Source: Mesorhizobium sp. ES1-1 (lineage in GTDB: Bacteria > Pseudomonadota > Alphaproteobacteria > Rhizobiales > Rhizobiaceae). From it: DNA of 64,000 nucleotides. The notes under the pieces were generated by a model. The model saw nothing but the letters and a program-made list of their open reading frames with translations, ran no database searches and was not told where the DNA came from. Of the stretch, positions 25,519-33,218 are shown piece after piece. Within the stretch, counting starts at the first letter, position 1, and every line of letters begins with the position of its first letter. Position numbers and translations under genes: made by a program. The stretch spans positions 124,001-188,000 of the forward strand of contig NZ_JAIUGX010000010.1 in NCBI RefSeq assembly GCF_020164785.1, in the 5' to 3' direction.

Positions 25519-26238
25519 TCAGTTGTCGACATGCCTGTCGTCGAAGTCTGCAAACCTCGCCACGCCCTCTCGATCAAGCATCCGGACGTGGCCCTGACGA
25601 AACTCCAGAAGCTTGCGTTCACGCAATTCTCGCAACATGCGATTTACGTGGATCGGGGTGAGGCCCAATGCGTCCGCAAGGTCGTACTGGGTAAGCGGGC
25701 AAGAATAGCCATTATGAGTAGCACTCCCCACTCGCTCCAAGCGTGTCCTGAGTTCAAGGAGAAGGTGCGCCGTGCGTGTCAAGGCGCTACGCCGCCCCAC
25801 ATTCGTCAGATGCTGGGCGACGAGTGCCCGCTGAAGGACCAGAGTTTCAAGAAAGAGGGAAGCGATCCGAGGCGATTTCGCGACTGCAAGCGCAAACATC
25901 TTGTTTGATGCCTCGAACACCGCAAGGTCGGTCTGGGCCACGAAAGTCTCGGGGGCGGCCCCCGGGAAAGAGTGTGGCAGCACAACGTCACCCTTTAACG
26001 CAAAATCCAGGATCTGACGCTGACCGCCAGCGAGATTGTGCGATATACATCCCCAACCCGACTCGATTATGAAGACACGGTCAGCGTGCTGGCCATGATC
26101 AACGATCGTTGTTTCGGCCGGATACCGCTTCTGCACGAAGCCAAGCGCTTTGATGTAATCCTTGTCATCGTCGTCAAGTCGGGCCGATGAAGGACGGTTT
26201 TCGTTCCCAGTCAAAAATGGATGAGATGCAGATGCCAT
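25519..26238 (-). CDS. Crp/Fnr-family transcriptional regulator
   Basis: The 239-aa protein has an N-terminal cyclic-nucleotide-binding-like beta barrel (about residues 30-140). The C-terminal winged helix (about 155-230) contains YDLADALGLTPIHVNRMLRELRE, a typical Crp/Fnr recognition helix. No cysteine cluster for an Fnr-type iron-sulphur centre is visible at the N-terminus. It resembles the group of rhizobial Crp-like regulators that respond to unknown signals. A short inverted repeat lies 66 bases upstream of its start. Confidence 0.85.
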   Translation of the reverse strand: MASASHPFLTGNENRPSSARLDDDDKDYIKALGFVQKRYPAETTIVDHGQHADRVFIIESGWGCISHNLAGGQRQILDFALKGDVVLPHSFPGAAPETFVAQTDLAVFEASNKMFALAVAKSPRIASLFLETLVLQRALVAQHLTNVGRRSALTRTAHLLLELRTRLERVGSATHNGYSCPLTQYDLADALGLTPIHVNRMLRELRERKLLEFRQGHVRMLDREGVARFADFDDRHVDN

Positions 26239-26303
26239 CGAACCCCACTAGCCCCTCCCTTTTGCAACCATAGGGTAAGTGTATATCAGGCTCGAATAGA
26301 TGA

Positions 26304-26321
26304 GTAGCCTACATTAGCTAC
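26304..26321. promoter_or_regulatory. Inverted repeat upstream of Crp/Fnr gene
   Basis: The arms GTAGC (26304-26308) and GCTAC (26317-26321) are separated by 8 bases. The site is 66 bases upstream of the Crp/Fnr start, where an autoregulatory operator would be expected. It is not a canonical TGTGA-N6-TCACA site. Confidence 0.3.
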
Positions 26322-26415
26322 ACCTATTGGATGAAGCTATGGCGTGGTTTTGTGCCACTCCAAAGCGGAGCTTGCATCCATAGCAGTTGGGCGAACAGCA
26401 CCGGCAGGGTGCGGA

Positions 26416-26691
26416 TCAGACTTTGCTTTTCTTGAAACTTTCGCGGAGCGCCTCGATCATCTCGCTGGCCACGATGCAACTGCGGTTTTCTACTCCTGCA
26501 TTGCGCAGCGTCGTAGCGGCGTCTTTCAGCACTCCCCTGATTTCTCTAGCAGTGAGAATCTCGGATGCTTCCAATTCCAGCAACAGCGCCTCGCTCACAT
26601 GCAACGCAGCGAGTGCGATTGCCTCGGGCCTGTTGCCCTGCACGACGAGCAGGTCGCCGCCCTGTTTGTAGCGTGACTTCCTTTTTCCCAT
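26416..26691 (-). CDS. Conserved hypothetical protein
   Basis: I do not recognise this 91-aa protein. It begins with a basic segment (MGKRKSRYK) followed by an alpha-helical, soluble sequence rich in Ala, Leu and Glu, with a regular amphipathic pattern and a basic C-terminus (FKKSKV). The start ATG 26691 has a GAGG upstream; the longer frame to 26727 looks non-native. It stands alone between the regulator and the first acyltransferase gene. Composition and codon use look like a real gene. Confidence 0.55.
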   Translation of the reverse strand: MGKRKSRYKQGGDLLVVQGNRPEAIALAALHVSEALLLELEASEILTAREIRGVLKDAATTLRNAGVENRSCIVASEMIEALRESFKKSKV

Positions 26692-26975
26692 CTTAATCTC
26701 AACCTCTCTGAGGCAGACAACCTCCAACGTACGCCGCTGTCAGAACTTCGAACACCATACTAACCTTATTCAACATCCCGACACAGCGTGCGGCGCCTAC
26801 CAAATTCGCTGTAACTTGTTGAACAGGCTGGAACGCTACGGACCTCCTGACATAAGCCAGACGGCACGAGGCCGGCATTGCAGGAGCTGATCCTGCTGAG
26901 AATACCCGCAGCAGTTGCCGCAGCATCGTCACCAACAAAATCCTGCCATGGCTTGCGCCGTCAGCATTCCTGCCG

Positions 26976-28115
26976 TCACATGGCCGCCAGTTTGGCCGCG
27001 CCTGACATGGGATGGGCGAACCTGCTGCGTATGGCATTCTGGACTTTTCTCTCCAGCCAGGTGACGCTGGCACTTACAATCAAGACCGAGGCGACAGACA
27101 CAATAAACACGGCATAGGTTGGAAGCCCCCGGCGAAATAAAAGCCACACCACAACCATCCCCAGCGTATAGTGATTTAGATATAGCGTATAGCTTATTCT
27201 ACTCATGTAATTTGCAAAATTCTCATAAGCGCTGATTTTTCTACTTATTTCTACATCCCATAACTTTCCTAGTATCATCAACACCAACAATATAGCGAAG
27301 ATCGACACCGCTATGTATTTATATTCGCCGGGGCTATCCAGGTTGACCAATATTTCAATGATCCCCATCATCGAAAACAAGACAATCAGAATGGTCATTT
27401 GGGCATGACTGGGCCCCGGTCCACGATCCTGATTGCTGGCGACAAAAAAGACCATGCCGGCCGCGAAGAAGACACCGTGCTGCAACAAGAGCAGTTTAAA
27501 GGGGAAGCGAGAGAGCACTGCTATTGCCCCTTCCGTCCCCGCCGAGGAAGGCGCCAAATGAAGCCCGCTCAAAATCAGAAGATATGCTGAACTCGACAGG
27601 CCAATCAACTTTGCCAGGTCGTAGATCGACAGACGGAATTTTGACATGACGCTGACGGCGGCCAACAGATAGAAAGTCGCCTGCACAACGAGCGACCAGA
27701 CGACACCGTCAATGTATGGCCCCTTGGGAGATAGAAGAGCGGATCTGGCAAAATCCATCACCAGAACGCGGAAATCTTCTCCGTAAAAGCTGCGCGCAGC
27801 CAAGCTGACGAACGCCGACATCCACAAGGCAGGCAGGATCCGCGTAGCCCTGATACGAGCGAACCTTAGAGCAGCGGACATCCCGCCGTCGCGAGAGGCG
27901 CTCATTGCAATTGCAAATCCCGAAATTACAAACAGGGTCGCGACACCCGCTGCCCCCAACCCCGCAAACACAGATAGGAACCCGAAGGCCGCGTCCTTTC
28001 CGGTGGTGACGGATGCCGACTTCCCGGCATAGGTAGCGAAATGGCTCAGTAGAACCAGTATGGCGGAGAATATCCGCAGGCCGTCCAGGGTGAAGTAGTG
28101 CGGTTTGCGGTCCAT
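26976..28115 (-). CDS. Acyltransferase family 3 (OafA/YrhL-like)
   Basis: This 379-aa polytopic membrane protein has about ten helices and belongs to acyltransferase family 3, which O-acetylates or otherwise acylates surface polysaccharides. The R-X10-H motif is at residues 14-25 (LRIFSAILVLLSHF). SPKGPYIDGVVWSLVVQ, near 150-166, corresponds to the family's conserved Trp-containing segment. It is paralogous to the gene at 28332-29483 and separated from it by 216 bases. It may decorate the exopolysaccharide made by region 1. Confidence 0.85.
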   Translation of the reverse strand: MDRKPHYFTLDGLRIFSAILVLLSHFATYAGKSASVTTGKDAAFGFLSVFAGLGAAGVATLFVISGFAIAMSASRDGGMSAALRFARIRATRILPALWMSAFVSLAARSFYGEDFRVLVMDFARSALLSPKGPYIDGVVWSLVVQATFYLLAAVSVMSKFRLSIYDLAKLIGLSSSAYLLILSGLHLAPSSAGTEGAIAVLSRFPFKLLLLQHGVFFAAGMVFFVASNQDRGPGPSHAQMTILIVLFSMMGIIEILVNLDSPGEYKYIAVSIFAILLVLMILGKLWDVEISRKISAYENFANYMSRISYTLYLNHYTLGMVVVWLLFRRGLPTYAVFIVSVASVLIVSASVTWLERKVQNAIRSRFAHPMSGAAKLAAM

Positions 28116-28331
28116 TAGGCGTTATGGGCCTTTGCTTCGGACGCCACGATGGGATCCATTTTGCTACATCGAATGGCCCGTTGCGACCACTGCACCGTTT
28201 GGGTACGGCGTCATTCCTTCGGATAATCGGCTGCCTGAACTGGTTGCATCAGACCCTGCGGCCCGGACGACCTTCCAGGCGCCGTAAGGCAGCTGCCCAA
28301 ATCAGGAGGCGCGTAATGCCGCTCGCGGCGT

Positions 28332-29483
28332 TCAGCCGGACGCGAGTGTTGTCGCCGGCACGATTGGCCTGCGAAGCAGATGCCGGATTGTGAAACCAGC
28401 TTTTGCTTGATGCTGAATTTTGCCCTCCAGCCAAAGGACGGCCAAGCTTAAAATCAAAACCGCCAGTAAGGAAATTCCAAAACAGACAGGCGCAGAAACG
28501 CCATATGAGCTTACAAACCAGACAATAATCATCCCGGAAGCGTAATGATTCAAATACAGAGGATAACTTAATCTTCCGCTGAATTTAATTGCTCGGCCGT
28601 ATGCGATAAGGCGTGAGTTCACTGCATTCTGTGCAACGACGTTTAGAATTATCGCTATCACGCTGAGAGCCCAGATTCCAGCTGCTGCGATTTTGTAAGG
28701 ATAACTCCTGTCTATCGACAACAGTATTTCCAGAGCACCCATTGCGAGGAAGAAGCCCATCAACGATGTCATCCTTGTACGGCGGAAGCTCTGACGATCA
28801 TCGTTCAATCTAAACAATAGCATCCCAGACGCAAAAAATACGCCGTGCTGCAGCAGCAATATCTTGAAATGAAACCGTGATAGAATCGCGATGAGATCGA
28901 CTGCAAAAATAGGTGGACGCGCCACAACGAGAAAAAATAACGACGTTATGTATATGGAACTGCAGATTCCTAGAGCTATTGCCACTCCATGAATTGATAC
29001 TCGGAACCTGGACATGATAGATAGAGCGATCAGCGCATAGAATATCATTTCTACGACCAGTGACCATACAACACCGTCAATGTATGGGCCTTTGGGTGAT
29101 AATATAACGGATCTGAAGAAATCCATTGACAGCGATGACATGTCCTCTCCGTAGGCAGATCTGACCGCAAGGCTTATCAACGCCGATATCCATAAGGCTG
29201 GTAATATACGAAGGGCGCGGAGTCGCGCGAACTGGATTGAGTGCGACAAACCCCCTTTGCCGGCAGCACTCACGGCGATTACAAAGCCGGAAATTACAAA
29301 GAAGATTTCAACCCCGACTGCGCCCACGCCAGCGAAAGCCGAAAGAAAGCCGAACTTGGCCTGGTTAGTATCGACCACCGATGCCGCCTCGCCTGCGAAT
29401 GTCGCGAAATGATTCAACAGCACCAGGGTCGCCGCAAAAATTCGCAGTAGGTCTATCGCCAGATAATGATGGGCAGATTTCAT
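28332..29483 (-). CDS. Acyltransferase family 3, paralogue of the preceding gene
   Basis: The 383-aa protein aligns with its neighbour along the whole length, sharing the R-X10-H motif (LRIFAATLVLLNHF) and an identical SPKGPYIDGVVWSLVV segment, though identity elsewhere is moderate. About ten membrane helices are expected. The base composition, especially around 28540-29160, is visibly more AT-rich than the rest of the window, suggesting a different history from its neighbour. Start ATG 29483 has GGAAAG upstream. Confidence 0.85.
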   Translation of the reverse strand: MKSAHHYLAIDLLRIFAATLVLLNHFATFAGEAASVVDTNQAKFGFLSAFAGVGAVGVEIFFVISGFVIAVSAAGKGGLSHSIQFARLRALRILPALWISALISLAVRSAYGEDMSSLSMDFFRSVILSPKGPYIDGVVWSLVVEMIFYALIALSIMSRFRVSIHGVAIALGICSSIYITSLFFLVVARPPIFAVDLIAILSRFHFKILLLQHGVFFASGMLLFRLNDDRQSFRRTRMTSLMGFFLAMGALEILLSIDRSYPYKIAAAGIWALSVIAIILNVVAQNAVNSRLIAYGRAIKFSGRLSYPLYLNHYASGMIIVWFVSSYGVSAPVCFGISLLAVLILSLAVLWLEGKIQHQAKAGFTIRHLLRRPIVPATTLASG

Positions 29484-29863
29484 TGCACTTTCCGCTGCCA
29501 GCCGCCAAGGCAGGATGATAGACCGAAATGGTCAGGGTACCTGCTAGTCCATTCGGATATGGCGCAAAGTGCTGACCGCTTACAGGCAACTAGATGCGTG
29601 CCTGATTGCTTGGTGGTGGACGAAGAGTGCTTTTGACCGTCTGCCGGAATTCACAACAGAGGTTTTGAGCGGATGCCTGTAGGAACGCTCATCCAAATGG
29701 AGGCCGGAGAAACTGTCGGCGTATGCCGCCTGGCAGATTGAGTCGATCGGACTCAAGGAGCCGGGCTAGTCCCCTTTGCACGCCAGTATCATCCAAGTGG
29801 TGGAATGGACCGGATGTCATGCCTGGCTGTAGGCTAACCGGGGCGGTGCGCCTTGGGAGGCCG
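29484..29863. other. Gene-free stretch
   Basis: About 380 bases between the divergent acyltransferase and small tail-anchored protein genes. Short frames are present but none has a convincing start or recognisable product. It probably holds both promoters. Confidence 0.35.
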
Positions 29864-30310
29864 ATGACGATATCGTTGCAAATCAGAGAGTTGTTGGAAC
29901 TTGACGCGTACCGGCGAACGATCAAGGTGATTAACCATGCGTGTGAACTGAGCCTGAGAGATGCTGGCTCGGACGCGGACCGCGAGCGTGCACGTTACAA
30001 ACGTCATTGGGAGACGTTGCTGTATTCCGAGCAGATCGAAGCGATACGCTCGCGACGACTGTTGAGGGCGGCTCACAGGTTCAATTTGGCGATTGACGAC
30101 GCGGTTCAGGATAGCCCGCTGTGGAGATGGTCGACCCAGCTTAACAGCTGGATCCTGACGGCAAAAGGACATTCGGACATCCAGAACGCGATCCGGACAG
30201 AGCGCAAGCGACAACGTCGAGCAGCCATCGCCTGGATCGGCTGGGCCATCGGGGTTTTCGCCTCATTTACAGGCCTGTTGTCCGTATGGCGCTTTGCTCG
30301 GGGTTTGTAG
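29864..30310 (+). CDS. Hypothetical protein with C-terminal membrane anchor
   Basis: The 148-aa protein is not recognised. The first 115 residues are charged and helical (ELLELDAYRRTIKVI, RERARYKRHWETLLYS), followed by a single hydrophobic helix near the end (IAWIGWAIGVFASFTGLLSVW) and a short basic tail, a tail-anchored layout with the bulk in the cytoplasm. ATG 29864 has GGGAGG close upstream (3-nt spacing, rather short); the frame extends further upstream to 29723 without coding character. Confidence 0.5.
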   Translation: MTISLQIRELLELDAYRRTIKVINHACELSLRDAGSDADRERARYKRHWETLLYSEQIEAIRSRRLLRAAHRFNLAIDDAVQDSPLWRWSTQLNSWILTAKGHSDIQNAIRTERKRQRRAAIAWIGWAIGVFASFTGLLSVWRFARGL

Positions 30311-30653
30311 CGAGCCGAGGGGACGCTCCGCTTCTTACTTCATGTTCAAGCCTGTGCGCAGCTGCGGGGACACAGACCACAACTTAAAAAAAGGACCTGC
30401 CGGTGCGGCACACGCCGATGCAGGAGAGCGCCTGAACCGATGCCAACCCGCCCTGATGAATTTATGGGCATATCAGGCATCACGCGGCTAAGACCGGAAT
30501 CCTACCCGCGTTTGCTCGCGTCAGATCGGGATCCTATCCGTAAGGCTTAGTTGCATCGTTGTGGGAACACCGCGATCATTCGCAAGCTAGGGATGGCTAT
30601 CCCTAACACGTCCTTGGCACTTGAGCCATCGTGCGACCAACGAGGTTCAACAA
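30311..30653. other. Gene-free stretch
   Basis: Roughly 340 bases with no frame I can support. It contains two similar short words, GGAATCCTACCCG and GGGATCCTATCCG, about 20 bases apart near 30495-30540, of unknown meaning. It precedes a DUF982 gene. Confidence 0.35.
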
Positions 30654-30944
30654 ATGACTGTCCAGCGCTTCAGACGTCCTGTGCACGTTTTCGTGGGGCT
30701 CGGCTTTCCCCATTTGGTATCGACCGTGCAGGAGGTCCGACAGCTTCTTGATGAATGGACAGGTAGCCGCTGCCAAAAATATGCGCAGGCTTTAGCGCTT
30801 TGCCATTCTGCACTGGCCTGCGAGGAACATGTTGATGTGCTTTGCGCTGCCTTTGAGGCTTTTGCTCGAGCCCACGGGATTCTTGCGCCTGACCCGATCG
30901 AGGTTTCGGTTTCGCGCACAGCTGAAGACTGGATGACAGCTTAA
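30654..30944 (+). CDS. DUF982 domain protein
   Basis: The 96-aa protein matches DUF982, a small family common in rhizobia with no known function. Recognisable features are RPVHVFVGLGFPHLVSTVQEV, LLDEWTG (equivalent to the usual L..WP segment), the central CHSALACEE and AFEAFARAHGIL near the end. Start ATG 30654 has GAGG 8 nt upstream. A second DUF982 gene lies at 47843-48136. It stands alone between hypothetical genes and an ABC importer. Confidence 0.7.
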   Translation: MTVQRFRRPVHVFVGLGFPHLVSTVQEVRQLLDEWTGSRCQKYAQALALCHSALACEEHVDVLCAAFEAFARAHGILAPDPIEVSVSRTAEDWMTA

Positions 30945-31177
30945 GATACTCGGTGACTGATTTAGGCGCGACGTCCTACCGGTCAACTTGCCTGGCGAGG
31001 ACCCCAACCAGCTCAAGCCCGGCGAGCCTACTCCCCGCCGGCAGCGACCGAACTCCTCGGCGCGAAGGTCTCGCCTGCCGGCAACAGTCCTATCGTCACC
31101 CTCACACTATTCGACTACGGGGTGGAAGGCGGGCGGCGGCTGGAACCGGCGCCCGCGGTCTCTGATGCTTCAAGGGA

Positions 31178-32179
31178 TCAGAACTTGAACTCGGCCAGGT
31201 TTTCCGGAGTCACGATCTTGGCCGGGCCAAGGATCAGTTCGCCACTAGCGCCAATTGTGTATTCCCCAAGCCGGCCTGCCTTGAACTTCTCGCCTTCCTT
31301 GCCGGTGATCTTGCACTGTGCCAGCGCTTGCGCGGTTTGATAGGTGAGATAGCCAAGGTCGGTGACGTTCCACCAGATATCCTGAGCAGCCCCGTCCTTG
31401 ATGTATTTCGAGATCAAAGTGGCCGGCGCCAAGCCGGTCAACTTGACTTTACCGATCATGCCCGCTTCCTCGAGTGCACGAGCGGCCGCAGGAAGGCCGA
31501 TGCCCGCAGGAACGATGATCACCTTTAGGTTCGGAAAGGCCTGCACCAGTGCAAGTGCCTGCTGCTGGTTGATCTGCTCGCTTTCTTCTCCATAAGCGAC
31601 CTGCACCAGTTTCATCTTGGCGAATTTGGGCTCGGCAGCCATTTTCGCCTTCATGAAGTCGATCCAGGCGTTCTGGTTGGTCGCCGTGGGCGTCGACGAC
31701 AGGATCGCGAATTCGCCCTCACCGCCGCTGAGATTGAATGCGCTTTCCAGCATCATTTCGGCCAGGCTGTCGCCCTTCACTTGATTCACGAAGACTGCGC
31801 GGGCGTCGGCCGCCACATCGGAGTCATACGAAATCACGCGGACGCCCTGCTGGACGGCGCGCTTCAGCGCGGGCGCAACGGCATTGGCGTCGTTGCCGGC
31901 AATGGCGATGACCCCGACCTTCTGCGACACGAGAGTGTTGATGAATTCGATCTGCGCCTCTGCCGTCGCCTGCGATGGGGCGACCTGGGTAGCGGTGCCG
32001 CCAATTTCCTTCGCCGCCTCCTGGGCGCCTCCAAAGGCCACCTTGAAATAGGGGTCAGTGTCGAGCTTGGGCAGGAAGCCGACCGTTACCGGCTCCTTGG
32101 CGCATTCCTGGCTCAGAGCGAGCGAGGTTGGCGCAAGCAGAACCGCGGATGCGAGCAGGGCTAATCTAAACGCTTTCAT
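31178..32179 (-). CDS. CUT2 sugar ABC transporter, substrate-binding protein (RhaS-like)
   Basis: This 333-aa periplasmic binding protein has a signal peptide (MKAFRLALLASAVLLAP, cleavage near ALSQ). Its type I periplasmic-binding fold is similar to RhaS/LsrB, with VGFLPKLDTDPYFKVAFGG, IAIAGNDANAVAPALKRA, VRVISYDSDV and LTGLAPA. Such proteins bind rhamnose, ribose-like sugars or autoinducer-2. It is the last gene of an operon with a permease and a fused ATPase-permease. The substrate is not determined from sequence; rhamnose is the nearest guess. Confidence 0.85.
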   Translation of the reverse strand: MKAFRLALLASAVLLAPTSLALSQECAKEPVTVGFLPKLDTDPYFKVAFGGAQEAAKEIGGTATQVAPSQATAEAQIEFINTLVSQKVGVIAIAGNDANAVAPALKRAVQQGVRVISYDSDVAADARAVFVNQVKGDSLAEMMLESAFNLSGGEGEFAILSSTPTATNQNAWIDFMKAKMAAEPKFAKMKLVQVAYGEESEQINQQQALALVQAFPNLKVIIVPAGIGLPAAARALEEAGMIGKVKLTGLAPATLISKYIKDGAAQDIWWNVTDLGYLTYQTAQALAQCKITGKEGEKFKAGRLGEYTIGASGELILGPAKIVTPENLAEFKF

Positions 32180-32228
32180 TGTAACTCCTCCGTCAAAAAA
32201 ATTCGGGCTTGAAGGAAGGGGCCCGAGA

Positions 32229-33218
32229 TCACCCCTTGGTCTCGCGCATGACGCGCGATCTTGAGAGCCGCTCCTGTGTGGAGCGCCAGTAATTGCCGAC
32301 CAGCAGCGAGCCGATCAGAAGCAGGCCGATGATCATCCCCTGCGCGTCGCCCCCGATCTGGTTGAGTGCCAGCACGTTGCGGATAACGGCAATCAAAACC
32401 AGGGCAAGCGTGACGCCGGTGAGGCGACCCTTCCCGCCAAAGACGCTGACGCCGCCGAGCAGCACGATGGTGATGACGTCGAGCTCCATGCCAAGTGCAT
32501 TGTTGGCGCGGGCATTGGAGAGGCGCGCGGTATAAACCATGCCAGCGATCGCCGCGACGGCGCCCGAGACGATGAATAGTTTCAACACCATGCGGCGCGT
32601 ATCAATGCCGGAATAGCGCGCCACTTCGGGGCTGCCGCCGAGCGCATAGATGCGCTTGCCCGTCGGTGTCTTCTGCAGGATGACTGCGAAGATCGGCGCC
32701 AGCACCAGGAAGGGCACGATGGTCCAGGGTATCTGCGTGCCCGGCAGGTTGTTGATGCCGAAATCGACGACCGCGGGCGGCAGTATGTTGACCGAACCGG
32801 TCCCGAGCAGGATGTAACCGATGCCCCTATAGAGAGCCATCGTGCCGAGCGTCACTACCAGAGACTGCAATCCCAGGCTTGAGACCAGGTAGCCATTGAA
32901 GGCGCCAAGCAGGCCTCCAACGATGAGCGTAAGCGGGATTGCGGCCAGTGTCGGGACACCGGCTTGGACAAGCATGCCAAAGACCACGGATGTCAGCGCC
33001 AGCACAGAGGCGATCGACAGGTCAATCTCCCGGGTGATGATGAGCAGCGTCATGGGCAGGATCAGCAACGCCTTTTCCGAGGCGCTCGCGGCTAGTTGCG
33101 AAAGATTGAAGCCGGAGACAAAGTTCGGAACGAACAGGGCCGCGTAGAGGAATATGGCCAGACAAGAGATGGCCAGGAGCAGATCCCAGAAGTCGATTGA
33201 ACGGAGGAATTTTCTCAC
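32229..33218 (-). CDS. CUT2 sugar ABC transporter permease
   Basis: The 329-aa inner-membrane permease belongs to the BPD_transp_2 (RbsC/RhaP/Q) family, with eight to ten helices and motifs such as ITREIDLSIASVLALTSVV and GMELDVITIVLLGGVSVFGGKG. The start is GTG 33218, overlapping the upstream TGA by 4 nt (GTGA), so it is translationally coupled to the fused gene. A longer frame to 33317 only shadows that gene's end. It forms a heteromeric channel with the permease half of the fusion protein. Confidence 0.87.
   Translation of the reverse strand: MRKFLRSIDFWDLLLAISCLAIFLYAALFVPNFVSGFNLSQLAASASEKALLILPMTLLIITREIDLSIASVLALTSVVFGMLVQAGVPTLAAIPLTLIVGGLLGAFNGYLVSSLGLQSLVVTLGTMALYRGIGYILLGTGSVNILPPAVVDFGINNLPGTQIPWTIVPFLVLAPIFAVILQKTPTGKRIYALGGSPEVARYSGIDTRRMVLKLFIVSGAVAAIAGMVYTARLSNARANNALGMELDVITIVLLGGVSVFGGKGRLTGVTLALVLIAVIRNVLALNQIGGDAQGMIIGLLLIGSLLVGNYWRSTQERLSRSRVMRETKG

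Noticed and set aside
32190..32230. Possible hairpin (TCGGGC/GCCCGA) between permease and binding-protein genes
   Set aside because: Only a 6-bp stem with an 11-base or longer loop; too weak to call.
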